64,000 nt of DNA from Ornithinimicrobium sp. INDO-MA30-4 (GCF_021535045.1 NZ_CP091056.1:558001-622000); one strand, 5' to 3'; shown: positions 10,445 to 21,140, numbered from the stretch's first letter. Notes: generated by a model not told the origin, from the sequence alone. A program made the numbers and translations.

Positions 10445-10469
10445 GACGTTCAGCCCCGAGGGTTAGTGT
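10443..10469 (+). promoter_or_regulatory. putative promoter of rarA (TTGACG ... TAGTGT)
   Basis: A -35 TTGACG (10443-10448) and a -10 TAGTGT (10464-10469) are separated by 15 bases. A start point about 8 bases after the -10 would fall on ATG 10478 and after GTG 10472. This favours ATG 10478 and a leaderless message. Confidence 0.4.
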
Positions 10470-10477
10470 GAGTGACG

Positions 10478-11846
10478 ATGACTGAACCAGCCGATTTGTT
10501 CGACTCTGGCGCTGACACCAGCGGCCCAGATCTTCGACCTCCACTAGCGGTGCGTATGCGTCCGGCGTCGCTCGACGAGGTGGTCGGACAGGGCGACGTG
10601 TTGCGTCCCGGCAGTCCGCTGCGGCGGCTGATCGAGGGCGGCGCAGGACAGGCTGGTCCACTGTCAGCCATTCTGTGGGGTCCACCTGGAACGGGCAAGA
10701 CCACGTTGGCCAACTTGGTCGCCCAAGCTAGTGGGCGACGGTTCGTGCAACTTTCCGCCGTCACAGCGGGGGTCAAAGACGTTCGTGCTGTGATGGATGA
10801 GGCAACTCGTCAGCGCAATATGCACGGGCGGGCCACCGTTCTGTTTTTGGACGAAATCCACCGATTCACCAAGGCCCAGCAGGATGCTCTGCTGCCCGGT
10901 GTCGAGAACCGTCTGATCATTTTGGTGGCTGCGACCACCGAGAACCCGTCCTTCAGCATCATCGCGCCGCTGTTGTCCCGCTCTGTTCTCGTCACGTTGG
11001 GCTCGATCCCCGATGAGGACATCGCCACGTTGATTGACCGGGCGCTGAGCGATGAGCGTGGCCTCGACAATTCGGTGGAGTTGGACGAGGAGGCAAAATC
11101 CGCCATCGTGCGCCTCTGCGGCGGCGATGGTCGGCGTGCCCTGACGACGTTGGAGGCCTCGGCTGGAGTGGCTGCCGATGCTGCCTACGAAAGCGGTGCG
11201 AGCAAGACTGTCCAGATCACGGTGGATCATGTGCAGCAGGCCATGGCGCACGCGATAGTGCGGTATGACCGTGCTGGAGATCAGCATTACGACGTGGCTA
11301 GTGCCTTCATTAAGTCGATGCGCGGTAGCGACGTTGACGCGGCTTTGCATTACTTGGCGCGCCAATTGGAAGCGGGGAGGACCCGCGATTCATCGCCCGT
11401 CGCATCGTCATTAGTGCCAGCGAAGATGTCGGCATGGCTGACCCGACAGCCCTGCAGACCGCAGTCGCGGCCCTGCATGCCGTGGCGCAGATTGGTATGC
11501 CGGAGGCACGGATCATCCTGGCTCAGGCCGTGGTGCACAACGCTGTCGCTCCCAAGTCGAACGCTGCCTACCTTGGCATTAATGCCGCTATCGCTGATGT
11601 TCGAGCGGGGCGCGGTGCTGCAGTGCCCGCCCATTTGCGCGGCACGAGTTATGCCGGAGCGAGCAAGTTGGGCCATGGCCAGGGTATCGCTACAGCCATG
11701 ATGAACCGGCTGGTGTGGGGCCTCAGCAGTATTTGCCAGACGACCTGCAGGACGCCAACTACTACAACCCCACTGACCGGGGTTGGGAAGAACGGTTGAA
11801 GCCTCGTTGGGAGAAACTGCGAAAGATCATCCGCGGATCTGCGTGA
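10478..11846 (+). CDS. rarA: replication-associated recombination protein RarA / MgsA ATPase (two frameshifts)
   Basis: AAA+ ATPase that acts at stalled replication forks, related to clamp loaders. The restored protein is 456 residues. Walker A is [17 protein letters not shown], Walker [20 protein letters not shown], sensor 1 [11 protein letters not shown]; the C-terminal tetramerisation region is [20 protein letters not shown] and [23 protein letters not shown]. One G is lost in GGGG 11374-11377 (restores [20 protein letters not shown]) and one T near 11685 (restores [17 protein letters not shown]). After repair it ends [12 protein letters not shown] at TGA 11844-11846. ATG 10478 fits the promoter geometry; GTG 10472 in the same frame is the alternative. 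Confidence 0.9.
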
Positions 11847-11877
11847 CGGCGGTCACCCGATTGCTAGGTCGAACAGA

Positions 11878-11883
11878 TAGAGT
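11878..11883 (+). promoter_or_regulatory. putative -10 box (TAGAGT) for alaS
   Basis: TAGAGT is 34 bases upstream of the alaS ATG, in the 71-base gap after rarA, with a GAGGAG ribosome binding site (11909-11914) between. It fits TAnnnT; the -35 is unclear. Confidence 0.35.
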
Positions 11884-11917
11884 GCCAGAGCACTGCACGG
11901 GAAGTTGAAGAGGAGCT

Positions 11918-14592
11918 ATGGAAACCGCTGAAATTCGTCGACGTTGGCTGAGCTACTTTGAGGGCCAGGGCCACGCCGTGGTGCCCAGTGCCTCGTTGGT
12001 CAGCAAGGACCCGACGCTGCTCTTCACGATCGCTGGCATGGTGCCCTTCATCCCCTACCTCACTGGGCAGCAGACTCCGCCCTGGAAGCGCGCGACGTCG
12101 GTCCAAAGTGTGTCCGGACCTTGGACATCGAAGAGGTCGGCAAGACGACTCGCCACGGCACGTTCTTCCAGATGAACGGCAACTTCTCGTTCGGCGACTA
12201 CTTCAAAGAGCAGGCCATCAGGCAAGCCTGGGAGTTGGTCACCGGCAGCCAAGACGAGGGTGGCTACGGCTTCGATCCCGAAGTGATTTGGGTGACGGTG
12301 CTGGATGGCGATGACGAAGCCGTCGAGATGTGGCGGGCGATCGCTGACATTCCGATGGAGCGGATTCAGCGACGTGGCCGCGAAGACAACTATTGGCACA
12401 CCGGAGTCCGGCCCCGGTGGGCCGTGCAGCGAAATCTATGTTGACCGCGGGCCGGAGTTTGGCGCCGACGGGGTCCGGAAGCGGACGAAAACCGATACCT
12501 CGAAATCTGGAACCTCGTCTTTATGCAGGATGAACTCTCGCAGGTTCGCTCAAGGTCGACTTCGACATCGCTGGCGAGTTGCCGACAAAGAATATCGATA
12601 CCGGCATGGGCCTCGAGCGCGTTGCCTTGCTGCTGCAGGGTGTCGACAACCTGTACGAGATCGATGAGATCTACCCGGTGATCGAGGCTGCCGAAGGGAT
12701 GTGCGCGCGCAAGTACGGCGCCAACGAGCAGGACGATGTCTTGTTCCGCGTCGTGGCCGACCACATTCGATCGGCCTTGATGATCATGAGCGACGGGGTG
12801 ACCCCAGCCAACGAGGGCCGCGGCTACGTGCTGCGCAGACTCCTACGCCGAGCGGTCCGCTCCATGCGGTTGTTGGGCGTTGAAACGCCGGTCCTGCCGA
12901 CCCTCTTGCCGGTCAGCCGCGACGTGATGGGCAAGTCTTACCCAGAGTTGCAGGATGACTGGTCGCGCATCAGCCAGGTTGCTTTTGCTGAGGAGGAGTC
13001 GTTTAGGCGGACGCTGGTGAGCGGCACCGTGCTGCTCGACGACGCCGTGCAAAAGGTCAAGTCTGCTGGCAAGTCACAGTTGGGTGGCTCAGAAGCATTC
13101 GCTCTGCACGACACTTTCGGTTTCCCCATTGATCTGACCTTGGAGATGGCTGCGGAGCACGGCCTCTCCGTTGACGAGGCCGGATTCCGACGCTTGATGA
13201 ACGAGCAGCGCGACCGGGCAAAAGCAGACTCAAGGCCAAGAAGTCAGGCCGCGGAGACACCTCTGCTTACCGCGCTATCGCTGACAACTAGGCAGCGTCG
13301 TCCAGTTCACTGGGTACGACGAGGTCAGCTCGAGGGTCGCGTCGCTGGATTGCTGCTCGATGGGCAAACGGTGCAGCAAGTCGAGGCTGGCCAAGAGGTT
13401 GAGGTTGTTCTCGACCGGACGCCGTTCTATGCCGAGGGTGGCGGGCAGTTGGCCGACGGCGGCACGATCCGCCTCGCCGGCGGCGCTGTCGTTGAGGTGT
13501 ACGACGTGCAGTCACCGATTAACGGCGTCATCGTGCACAAGGCCAAGGTTGTTGACGGTGCGGTCGGAGTTGGTGAGACGGCATACGGCGAAGTGGATAT
13601 CGCCCGCCGGCGTTCCATCTCGCGCGCCCACACCGCGACTCACATGGTGCACAAGGCGATCCGCGAAGCACTCGGCGAAACGGCGACGCAGGCCGGTTCA
13701 GAAAACGCGCCGGGCCGTTTTCGGTTCGACTTCAACGCCAACTCGGCCCTCCCCGCGTCAGCAATGGCTGATGTCGAGGCACGCGTCAACGCACTTTTGA
13801 TGGATGACCTGCCGGTGCGCGCCGAGGTGATGACGCAGCAACAGGCTCACGATGCTGGTGCAATGGCGCTCTTCGGCGAAAAGTATGGCGATGAGGTCCG
13901 GGTTGTCTCCGTTGGTGACTGGGCGAGCGAATTGTGTGGTGGCACCCACGCACAGCGCTCAGGACAGTTGGGCCTGGTCAAATTGCTCGGCGAAGCCTCG
14001 ATCGGTTCTGGTGTCCGACGTGTTGAAGCCCTGGTCGGCACCGATGCCTACAACTTCCTGGCCCGCGAGCATGCCGTTGTCGGCCAATTGACCGATGTGT
14101 TGAAGGTGCGCTCGAAGAGTTGCCAGAGCGGATCGATGGCATCTTGACCCGCCTTAAGGACGCCGAGCGCGAGATCAACGCCGCTCGTCAGCAGCAGGTT
14201 ATGGCCGCCGCCTCTGGTCTAGTCCAGTCTGCGCGCGATGTCTATGGCGTGAGCTTTATTGGTCACGACGCCGGTGACGGCGTTGGCGGTGACGACGTCC
14301 GGACTTTGGTGACGGACCTGCGGGCTCGCTTGGGTGATCAGCGTCCCAGCGTTGTGGCCGTGTCGGGTACTGCAAAGGGCGCCCGGTTGTTGTCATTGCG
14401 ACGAACCCGATGGCACGCGAGTGGGGTGTTAAGGCTGGCGCTCTCGTCAAGATCGCTGCTTCAACCCTAGGCGGCGGTGGCGGCGGCAAGGATGATTTGG
14501 CACAGGGTGGGGGCTCCGACGTGAGCAAGGTCGCTGAGGCCTTGCAGCGTGTGGAGCATGCCGTGGGGGAGACCGTCACTCGAGGCAGTTGA
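11918..14592 (+). CDS. alaS: alanyl-tRNA synthetase (about ten missing bases)
   Basis: Charges tRNA-Ala and edits mischarged tRNA; restored length 894 residues. The class II core starts [23 protein letters not shown] and has [15 protein letters not shown] and [16 protein letters not shown]. The editing domain shows the zinc-binding [10 protein letters not shown] and [13 protein letters not shown] motifs, followed by a C-Ala domain ending in a Gly-rich DHHA1-type tail ([16 protein letters not shown]). Losses are inferred at AAA 12105-12107, two near 12406-12412 (restores [15 protein letters not shown]), GGGG 12470-12473, AA 12552-12553, AA 13232-13233, C 13288, C 13331, C 14114 and GGG 14377-14379. 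The three between 13232 and 13331 cancel, so the frame stays open while about 33 codons read wrongly. Start ATG 11918 has GAGGAG three bases upstream. Confidence 0.93.
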
Positions 14593-14638
14593 TCGCACAC
14601 CGGACCACCCCGAGGTAGCGGGTTCTTCACAGCATGAG

Positions 14639-15163
14639 GTGAATGAGCCCGCTACCCGGCGTGGTGTCCGCGTGGGCATTGATGTTGGGCAAGTCCGAGT
14701 CGGTATGGCAGCCAGCGACCCCGACGGCATGGTTGCCTTTCCCGTTCGAACCCTCAATCGCGATGTTGAGGGCTTAGCTGACCTGGATGAAGTCGTTCAG
14801 GAATGTCGCGAGCGAGAGGCAATCGAGATTGTCGTTGGGCTGCCGCGTCGCCTTTCCGGAGACGAAGGCGTGGCCGCTGAGCGAGCTCGCGACTACGCCC
14901 AGCAGTTGGATGAACGCTGCCCGGACCGTACTGTTCGGTTGTGGGACGAACGTTTGACTACGGTTGACGCTCACCGCAGCCTGCACGACAGCGGAGTGAA
15001 AAGCCGCGACCATCGAGCTCGAATCGACCAAGCAGCGGCCGTACTGATCTTGCAGGGAGCTCTAGACGCAGAACGACGTCTAGGCGCGCCCCAAGGTCAC
15101 GTGCTCGGCCGACGCAAACCTCGCAAACCGCGAGCGAAACGACGAGGAGGCCCCCTGCTATGA
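14639..15163 (+). CDS. ruvX: Holliday junction resolvase-like RuvX / YqgF
   Basis: Complete, 174 residues from GTG 14639. RNase H-like fold: VRVGIDVGQVRVGMAASDPDG holds the first catalytic Asp, IVVGLPRRLSGDEG the second acidic strand, and VRLWDERLTTVDAHRSL followed by RIDQAAAVLILQGAL the conserved C-terminal block. The family processes pre-16S rRNA ends and is also proposed to resolve Holliday junctions. It follows alaS and precedes mltG, the usual actinobacterial order. The basic tail GRRKPRKPRAKRRGG may contact nucleic acid. The start is uncertain: the frame is open further upstream into alaS (GTG 14549), but those residues are unlike the family. Confidence 0.88.
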   Translation: MNEPATRRGVRVGIDVGQVRVGMAASDPDGMVAFPVRTLNRDVEGLADLDEVVQECREREAIEIVVGLPRRLSGDEGVAAERARDYAQQLDERCPDRTVRLWDERLTTVDAHRSLHDSGVKSRDHRARIDQAAAVLILQGALDAERRLGAPQGHVLGRRKPRKPRAKRRGGPLL

Positions 15164-15179
15164 CTCCCCTGATGAGGAC

Positions 15180-16626
15180 ATGAACGGCGAGTTCACCAGC
15201 AGGCGAGCCTACAAGCAGTCAAAGGGCACGCGCGGCCGACACCCGGCGGCCGCAGAGACCCCGGACCAGCATGCGGCTGAACCTGCCGACGAAACTGGTC
15301 ACGAGGCAGGTCACGAACTGGGTCACGAGTCTGATGCGGCGTGGGAAGGTGACTGGGGTGTCCCGGCCCACGAGGCCCACCCTGATGAGGTGCACCCGCA
15401 TGACGTCCACTCGCATGACGTCCATCCTGATGAGGTGCACCCACACGATGCCCCCGTCTATGACGCCGATGGGCATCTAGTCGAGGATGACGTGCCGATC
15501 TATGACGATCACTACGCCGCTGGAGTCGCGCTACCTGGCGAGACCATGAACCACCGGGACCCGCGCCACGGCGTCGGTCCCCAGTGGTCCGCTACGGCAG
15601 CATTCTGGTCGCACTAGCGTTGGTCTTCGGCGGTGGCTACTTTGCCTTTAACGCCATCCGTGGTGCCTTGCCGACCTTCAGCATGAGCGAGTCGCAGACT
15701 GCTGAGGATTATGAGGGGGAGGGCACTGGCGAAATTGTCGTCACGATCCCCAGCGGTGCCGGTGGCGCTCAGATCGCTCAGATTTTGGCCGAAAACGATG
15801 TCGTCGCCTCGGCTGCGGCATTTACCGCCGTAGCCACCGTGGACAGCCGTTCACAGAGCATCCAGCCTGGTTCTTACACGCTGGCGCAGCAGATGAGTGC
15901 CCAGTCTGCGTTGGACCGACTTGTGGACCCGGCCTTCAAGGCGAGCGGAGTCACGATCCGCGAGGGCCTGTGGGTCGATGAGACGTTCGAGATTTTGGCT
16001 GATGGCACCGGCAATGAGGTAGCGGACTACGAGGCCGTCGATCCCGAGTCGCTGGATCTCCCCGATGCGGCAAACGGCGAGTTGGAGGGCTATCTCTTCC
16101 CGAGGACGTATGACTTCGCCGAAGACTCGACACCTGAAGAGCAACTTCAGACGATGATCGACCAGGGCAAGAAGGTTTTCGCTGAGGAGGAAATCCCTGA
16201 GGATGAGCTTGGCGACGTCATCATCGAAGCCAGTTTGATTCAGGCTGAGGCAGCATTCTCTGACGACCTGCCCAAGGTGGCCCGAGTCATCGAGAACCGG
16301 CTCGACGATGGCGAAGCCTTGGCGATGGACTCCTCCATTCACTTCATTTTCAAGAGCGTGGCTTGGCTGGCACGACTGATGAGCAGCGAGCGAGTGACAG
16401 CCCTTACAACACGTACCTACTCCCAGGTTTGCCGCCGGGGCCGATTGATAGCCCCGGACGTGCCGCGATCAATGCGGCGATGAACCCGGCAGATGGTCCG
16501 TGGAAGTTCTTTGTCACGGTCAACCCGACCACCGGCGAGACCAACTTTGCCGAGACGTTTGAGGAGCACGAAGAAAACGTGGCCCTCTTCCAGCAGTGGT
16601 GCGCCGGCAACCCGGATGACTGCTGA
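15180..16626 (+). CDS. mltG: MltG-like endolytic transglycosylase (two frameshifts)
   Basis: Inner-membrane enzyme that cuts nascent glycan strands and is thought to release them from the synthesis machinery. Restored length is 482 residues. The first 130 are cytoplasmic, acidic and rich in His, with GHEx and HPxDV repeats. Then comes one membrane helix, YGSILVALALVFGGGYFAF, and the extracytoplasmic YceG domain with GGAQIAQILAENDVV (LysM-like part), YLFPRTYDFAEDS and ASLIQAEAAFSDDLPKVARV, whose Glu is the presumed catalytic residue. A G is lost near 15584 (PQVVRYGSI) and one base near 16354 (FK-RGLAGTTDEQ). Conserved DSPYNTYLLPGLPPGPI follows. It ends 11 bases inside aroE. Confidence 0.9.
15297..15332 (+). 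repeat. in-frame tetrapeptide repeat GHEA-GHEL-GHES
   Basis: Three tandem 12-base units encode Gly-His-Glu-x in the cytoplasmic N-terminus of MltG. The units are imperfect at the DNA level (GGTCACGA core). Together with the following pentapeptide array they make this tail unusually rich in His and acidic residues. Confidence 0.8.
15378..15452 (+). repeat. in-frame pentapeptide repeat HPDEV / HPHDV
   Basis: Five tandem 15-base units encode HPDEV, HPHDV, HSHDV, HPDEV and HPHDA. A 17-base block CCTGATGAGGTGCACCC recurs exactly at 15381-15397 and 15426-15442, and CGCATGACGTCCA recurs at 15397-15409 and 15412-15424. The high DNA identity suggests recent unit duplication. Confidence 0.85.
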
Positions 16627-17444
16627 CTTGGCTGAGCACGCGGCCGGCGTCGTAGGCTCTCCGATTGCTCACTCGTTGAGCCCGGTGCTGCACCGGGCTG
16701 CCTATCAGGCGTTGGGGCTAGACGGGTGGACGTACAGCCGGACTGAGGTCGTCGCTGGCGATCTAAGCCGTCATGTCGCCGACCTGCCTGCTCATCAGGT
16801 GGGACTGTCGGTGACGATGCCTGGCAAGCCGGAGGCTGTGGCCCTGGCGAGTGAGGTGTCCCAGGTCGCTCGTCAAACTGGAGCGGCCAACACGTTGATC
16901 GCTACCGCCAATGGCTGGTTTGCCGAAAACACTGACGTGGTGGGCGTGCAGAGAGCGTTGGCAGAGGGCGCAAGCCAACGCGGGCTCCGCACAACGCCTT
17001 GATCGTGGGCACGGGTGCTACCGCAAAATCGGTGCTGGTGGCACTCGTGGAGATGGGCGTGACAACAGCGTGGGTGCAAGTGCGCAGATCGGTCCGGCCC
17101 GATTTTGCCGAGCTAGCTCAGGCATTGGACGTCACTCTGATGCTCGCGGGCCGAGATGCCACGCCAATCGTCAAGGTCGGGTATGCCGTCAGCACCGCTC
17201 CAGGTGGCAGCGAACCGGCCAGTCTGGCTGGCTTTGATCTCAGCGATGCGACCGTGATGGATGTGGCCTATGGCCATGGACCCAGCCTTTGGTCCGGGCA
17301 GTGCGCCGAGCAGGGCGCAATTGCCATTGACGGGTCAAGGATGTTGCTGCATCAGGCCGGCGAGCAGGTGCGGCTAATGACTGGGTTCGACGCGCCGCTG
17401 GCTGCCATGGACCAGGCGCTTCGGGCCGCTCAACAGGGGAGTAG
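16616..17444 (+). CDS. aroE: shikimate dehydrogenase (two frameshifts)
   Basis: Reduces 3-dehydroshikimate to shikimate with NADPH. Restored length is 276 residues. The N-terminal substrate domain has GVVGSPIAHSLSPVLHRAAY (the S-L-S shikimate-binding motif), LSVTMPGKPEAVALA (catalytic Lys) and NTDVVGVQRAL (catalytic Asp); the nucleotide domain has ALIVGTGATAKSVLVAL. One G is lost in GGG 16982-16984 (restores RGAPHNALIVGTGAT) and one in GGGG 17436-17439, which restores a stop TAG at 17442-17444 just before the next GTG. ATG 16616 overlaps the end of mltG. The Rossmann glycines are GTGAT, where GxGGxx is more usual. Overlap with mltG and the tight gap to the peptidase gene suggest one operon. 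Confidence 0.88.
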
Positions 17445-17447
17445 ATC

Positions 17448-18198
17448 GTGTCTGGGTTTGAGGTTGTGGCGATCGTCGCTGGCCTACTTGGCGTGCTGGC
17501 GGGTGTTCCGCTGGGGCGTTGGCTGCGGCGAGTCACCTATCGCAAGCCCGATGAAGAGTCCATGGCGTTGCCTGGCTCCCGTTGGTGGGTTGCTCCAGTG
17601 CTGGGCGCTATCTTTGCGGCCCTGACCTGGCGCTTCCTTGCAGCGCCGGCGGCTACCAAGTTGGCTTCGACCCGGGAAGTGCCGATGGAACCATTGGCGC
17701 GGGCCAAATCCTGGCGCTCTTGACCTTCGCTGCGATCGCTGTCGCCTGCGTCTGTCTGGCAGCTATGGACCTTGATGTGCACCGACTGCCCGACCGGATC
17801 ATGTGGCCCACGATGGGCGCACTGATCGTCGGGCTCTTTGTCGCTGCCGCCAGCGAAGGCTTGTGGGGCATTTTTGGTCGGGTGCTGGTGACCGGGTTGG
17901 TCTGCGGGATTGGCTATTTGGTGATCTCCTTGGTCTCGCTGGCGAGAGGCTCGCTGGCACTGGGGCTTGGCGACGTGAAGTTAGCCATGGTGCTGGGCGC
18001 CGGTTTGGGCTGGTTCGGCTGGCAGAGCGTCATGGTCGGCATGTACAGCGGCTTTCTGGTCGGTGGTTTGGTCGCCGCCATGTTGCTCGTTACGGGCAAA
18101 ATCCGGCTGGAGGCGAGCTTGCCTTCGGTCCGCCGATGATGGTGGGCGCATTGATTGGGGCGCTATTGCCGCCCAACCTCATCTCACTGATCTTTTGA
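17448..18198 (+). CDS. A24-family prepilin peptidase-like protein (two frameshifts)
   Basis: Membrane aspartyl protease family that processes type IV pilin-like precursors. Restored length is about 250 residues with about seven hydrophobic segments. Both catalytic Asp motifs are present: CLAAMDLDVHRLPDRIMWP for the first and ALGLGDVKLAMVLG, the GxGD signature, for the second. No Cys-rich methylase domain is seen at the N-terminus, so it may only cleave. One base is missing somewhere in 17640-17690 (position not resolved) and one G at GG 18112-18113, restoring LEGELAFGPPMMVGALIG. No pilin or pilus ATPase gene is nearby; the gene simply sits between aroE and aroC, an arrangement I recall in other actinobacteria. 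Its substrate cannot be told from this window. Confidence 0.78.
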
Positions 18199-18270
18199 CC
18201 CTGACCTATTGACCGACTGGGCAGCGTCCGCATTTTCGCGGGTCTGCATGCCTGGTGAGAGAATGGACCT

Positions 18271-19523
18271 ATGTTGCGTTGGCTCACTGCAGGCGAATCT
18301 CACGGCCCGGCCCTAACCGCCATGATCGAAGGTCTACCCGCTGGTGTGCGGGTCGACCGGGAGGCTATTTCTGGAGCATTGGCTCGGCGCAGGCTGGGTT
18401 ACGGGCGCGGTGCCGGATGTCCTTTGAAGTGGATCAGTTTGAGTTCAGCGGGGGCATCCGTCATGGCTACACTCTCGGCTCCCCATTGGCCCTGCGCATC
18501 GCCAACACCGAGTGGGCCAAGTGGGAATCCGTGATGAGCCCAGAGCCCGTCGAAGATGCTGCTATCGAAAAGGCAAATGACGTCGGGGCTCCCAAGGAGC
18601 TCGCGCGCAATAAGCCGCTGACCCGTCCTCGGCCCGGCCACGCTGACCTCGTGGGTATGCAGAAGTACGGTTTCGACGAAGCGCGCCCGATCCTGGAGCG
18701 GGCTTCTGCTCGGGAAACGGCCGCCCGGGTTGCCCTCGGCGCCGTGGCCTCTGCTTTCCTCGAGCAGGCGTGTGGCATTCGGCTGGTATCGCACACCGTG
18801 TCTATCGGCAGCGCTGGTGGTAGTGGCCCGGACACCGATGCGCCCCTGCTGGAAGACCTGCCGCGCCCCGACGATGTTGGCCAGATTGACGACGACCCCG
18901 TGCGGACCCTGAACACCGAACTATCGGCAGCCATGGTGGCTGAGGTTGACGCGGCCAAGAAGGACGGCGACACCTTGGGCGGTGTGGTTGAGGTTGTTGC
19001 CTGGGGCTTGCCGCCTGGGCTGGGTTCGCACGTGCACTGGGACCGGCGACTCGATGCTCGGTTGGCGGGTGCCCTCATGGGCATTCAGGCCATGAAGGGC
19101 GTCGAGATTGGCGAAGGCTTCCGGACGGCCGCCCGTCGAGGCAGCCTGGCACACGACGAGATCGTGCGCGACAACGACGGATTGATCGAACGGACGACCT
19201 TGCGCTCCGGCGGCACCGAGGGGGGCATGAGCACTGGTGGAGTGCTGCGGGTTCGCGCCGCGATGAAGCCCATCTCAACGGTCCCACGCGCCCTACGCAC
19301 CATCGACACCGCTAGCGGCGAAGCAGCCACAGCGATCCATCAACGCTCGGACGTCTGTGCTGTCCCTGCCTCCGGGGTGGTCGCCGAGGCGATGGTCGCA
19401 CTGGTGCTGGCCGAGGCAGTGCTGGAGAAGTTTGGCGGCGACAGCGTGACCGAAGTGCGGCGCAACCTGGACTCATACCTGCAGAGCATTCCCGAGACGA
19501 TGCGAGGACACCTCGATGACTGA
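18271..19523 (+). CDS. aroC: chorismate synthase (one frameshift)
   Basis: Last step of the shikimate pathway, converting EPSP to chorismate with reduced FMN. Restored length is 417 residues. Signatures are [21 protein letters not shown] at the N-terminus (FMN and substrate loop), [18 protein letters not shown] after repair, [25 protein letters not shown] and [12 protein letters not shown]. One C is lost at CC 18413-18414; adding it restores GRGARMSFE. The C-terminal part [20 protein letters not shown] is conserved. The ATG of aroK overlaps its end. It is about 20 residues longer than many homologues, partly from the acidic insert DEARPILE... through [13 protein letters not shown]. Confidence 0.94.
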
Positions 19524-20067
19524 AACATCTCCATTGGAGCAACCGGAGCCAACGCGTGCACCTGTGCTCGTCTTGGTAGGCCCGCCCGGTGCTGGCAAGT
19601 CTGCGGTCGGAGAGGCCTTGGCCAAGGCACTTGGAGTCCCTTTCCGAGACACCGATGCGGCTGTTGAGCAGAGCACCGGGCGCTCAATCAGCGACATTTT
19701 TGTGCAAGACGGCGAGGCAGCGTTCCGATCGCTGGAACGAGATGAAGTGCTGAGCTCGCTCACCAGCCATGCCGGAGTGTTGTCCCTGGGTGGCGGCGCG
19801 ATCATGGATGACGACGTGCAGGAAGCGCTCAAGGTGCATCCCGTCGTGTTCCTGGACGTGGGCATCGCCGACGCCTCGAAGCGGATCGGTTTTGACGCAT
19901 CAAGGCCGATGTTGGTGGTCAACCCGCGTGCATCGTGGACACGGTTGATGAACATTCGCCGGCCGATCTATCAAGATCTCGCGACCTGGCGAGTCGACAC
20001 GGCCGCTCGTGATGTTGATTCGGTCGTGGCTGAGATCCTCAGCGATGTTGAGGTCGCGACGGCATGA
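19516..20067 (+). CDS. aroK: shikimate kinase
   Basis: Complete, 183 residues. Phosphorylates shikimate with ATP. Walker A is [19 protein letters not shown], followed by [20 protein letters not shown] (DTD motif that binds substrate and metal), then [13 protein letters not shown] and [13 protein letters not shown], the Gly-rich substrate loop. The lid region [16 protein letters not shown] segment reads [17 protein letters not shown] 19516 overlaps the aroC stop by 8 bases, and its own stop overlaps aroB by ATGA. No frame damage is seen, so aroC-aroK-aroB form a translationally coupled run. Confidence 0.95.
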   Translation: MTETSPLEQPEPTRAPVLVLVGPPGAGKSAVGEALAKALGVPFRDTDAAVEQSTGRSISDIFVQDGEAAFRSLERDEVLSSLTSHAGVLSLGGGAIMDDDVQEALKVHPVVFLDVGIADASKRIGFDASRPMLVVNPRASWTRLMNIRRPIYQDLATWRVDTAARDVDSVVAEILSDVEVATA

Positions 20068-21131
20068 CCGACATCCGCACCGTTGATGTTGGTGACGAAT
20101 ATCAAGTATTCATGGGTGCCGGTGCCATGGACCGACTGGCCGACTTTGTCCGCCCCGATCGGCGGGTGCTGGTGATCCAGCAGCAGGGCCGAGATGACTT
20201 GGCCCAGCAGGCTAGGGATGTCATCGAAGCCGCAGGTGGGCAGCCGCATCTCGCCATCGTCCCTGATGCCGAAGCCGCTAAAACCGTGAGCGTGCTGGCA
20301 GAGCTGTGGTCGCAAATGGGTCAAGCCGCCTTTACGCGCGACGATCTGGTGGTCGGGCTAGGTGGAGGGGCAACGACTGACCTGGCCGGATTTGCGGCCG
20401 CTGGTTGGCTGCGCGGTGTCGATCTGGTGCAGATCCCCACCTCAATGCTGGGCATCGTCGATGCAGCCGTTGGTGGCAAGACTGGCATCAACACCCCAGA
20501 AGGCAAGAACCTGGTGGGCGCCTTCTATCCGCCTCAGGGCGTCTTGTGCGATCCAGCGTGGATGACGACCCAGTCGCAGGCTGACTACGTGGCGGGTCTG
20601 GCTGAGGTCATCAAGGCCGGCTTTATTGCCGACCCCGTGATTCTTGACCTCATCGAGGCCGACTTTGCTGCCGCCGTTGACCCTAACGCTGAGGTTGCTG
20701 TCGAGTTGATGGCACGTGCGGTGCAGGTCAAAGCCACGGTCGTCGCGGCCGACCTCAAAGAATCTAACCTGCGCGAGATTCTGAACTATGGGCATACCTT
20801 TGCCCACGCCATCGAACTCAGTGAGAACTACACCTGGCGGCACGGCGATGCGGTGGCGGTCGGCATGATCTTTGCCGCCGAGCTCGGCCTGGCGCTCGGT
20901 CGGACATCGGCCGAGATCGTGGGGCGGTTGCGCACCATCTTGACCAAGGTTGGCCTGCCCACTGTGTACCGTGACGGCGACTGGGACAAGTTGCGCACTG
21001 CGATGGCTCGCGACAAGAAGTCTCGCGGCAACATGCTGCGGTTCGTCGTTCTCGACGACTTGGCCAAACCAGCCCGCGCCGAAGGCCCGAGTGAAGATGA
21101 CCTGCTGCACGCATACAAGACAGTGTCTTAG
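20064..21131 (+). CDS. aroB: 3-dehydroquinate synthase
   Basis: Complete, 355 residues. Converts DAHP to 3-dehydroquinate using NAD and a divalent metal. The NAD-binding block is VGLGGGATTDLAGFAAAGWLRG, followed by the family signature VQIPTSMLGIVDAAVGGKTGINTPEGKNLVGAF. Metal ligands are visible in GLAEVIKAGFI (Glu) and NYGHTFAHAIE (His) with RHGDAVAVGM (His). Start ATG 20064 overlaps the aroK stop. Normal length and intact frame. It supplies the substrate for the adjacent dehydroquinase AroQ. Confidence 0.96.
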   Translation: MTDIRTVDVGDEYQVFMGAGAMDRLADFVRPDRRVLVIQQQGRDDLAQQARDVIEAAGGQPHLAIVPDAEAAKTVSVLAELWSQMGQAAFTRDDLVVGLGGGATTDLAGFAAAGWLRGVDLVQIPTSMLGIVDAAVGGKTGINTPEGKNLVGAFYPPQGVLCDPAWMTTQSQADYVAGLAEVIKAGFIADPVILDLIEADFAAAVDPNAEVAVELMARAVQVKATVVAADLKESNLREILNYGHTFAHAIELSENYTWRHGDAVAVGMIFAAELGLALGRTSAEIVGRLRTILTKVGLPTVYRDGDWDKLRTAMARDKKSRGNMLRFVVLDDLAKPARAEGPSEDDLLHAYKTVS

Positions 21132-21140
21132 GGTGACGAA

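Noticed and set aside
12405..12412. One extra base in alaS here instead of two missing
   Set aside because: Deleting a base gives [12 protein letters not shown], one residue short of the family; adding two gives [13 protein letters not shown], the expected length.
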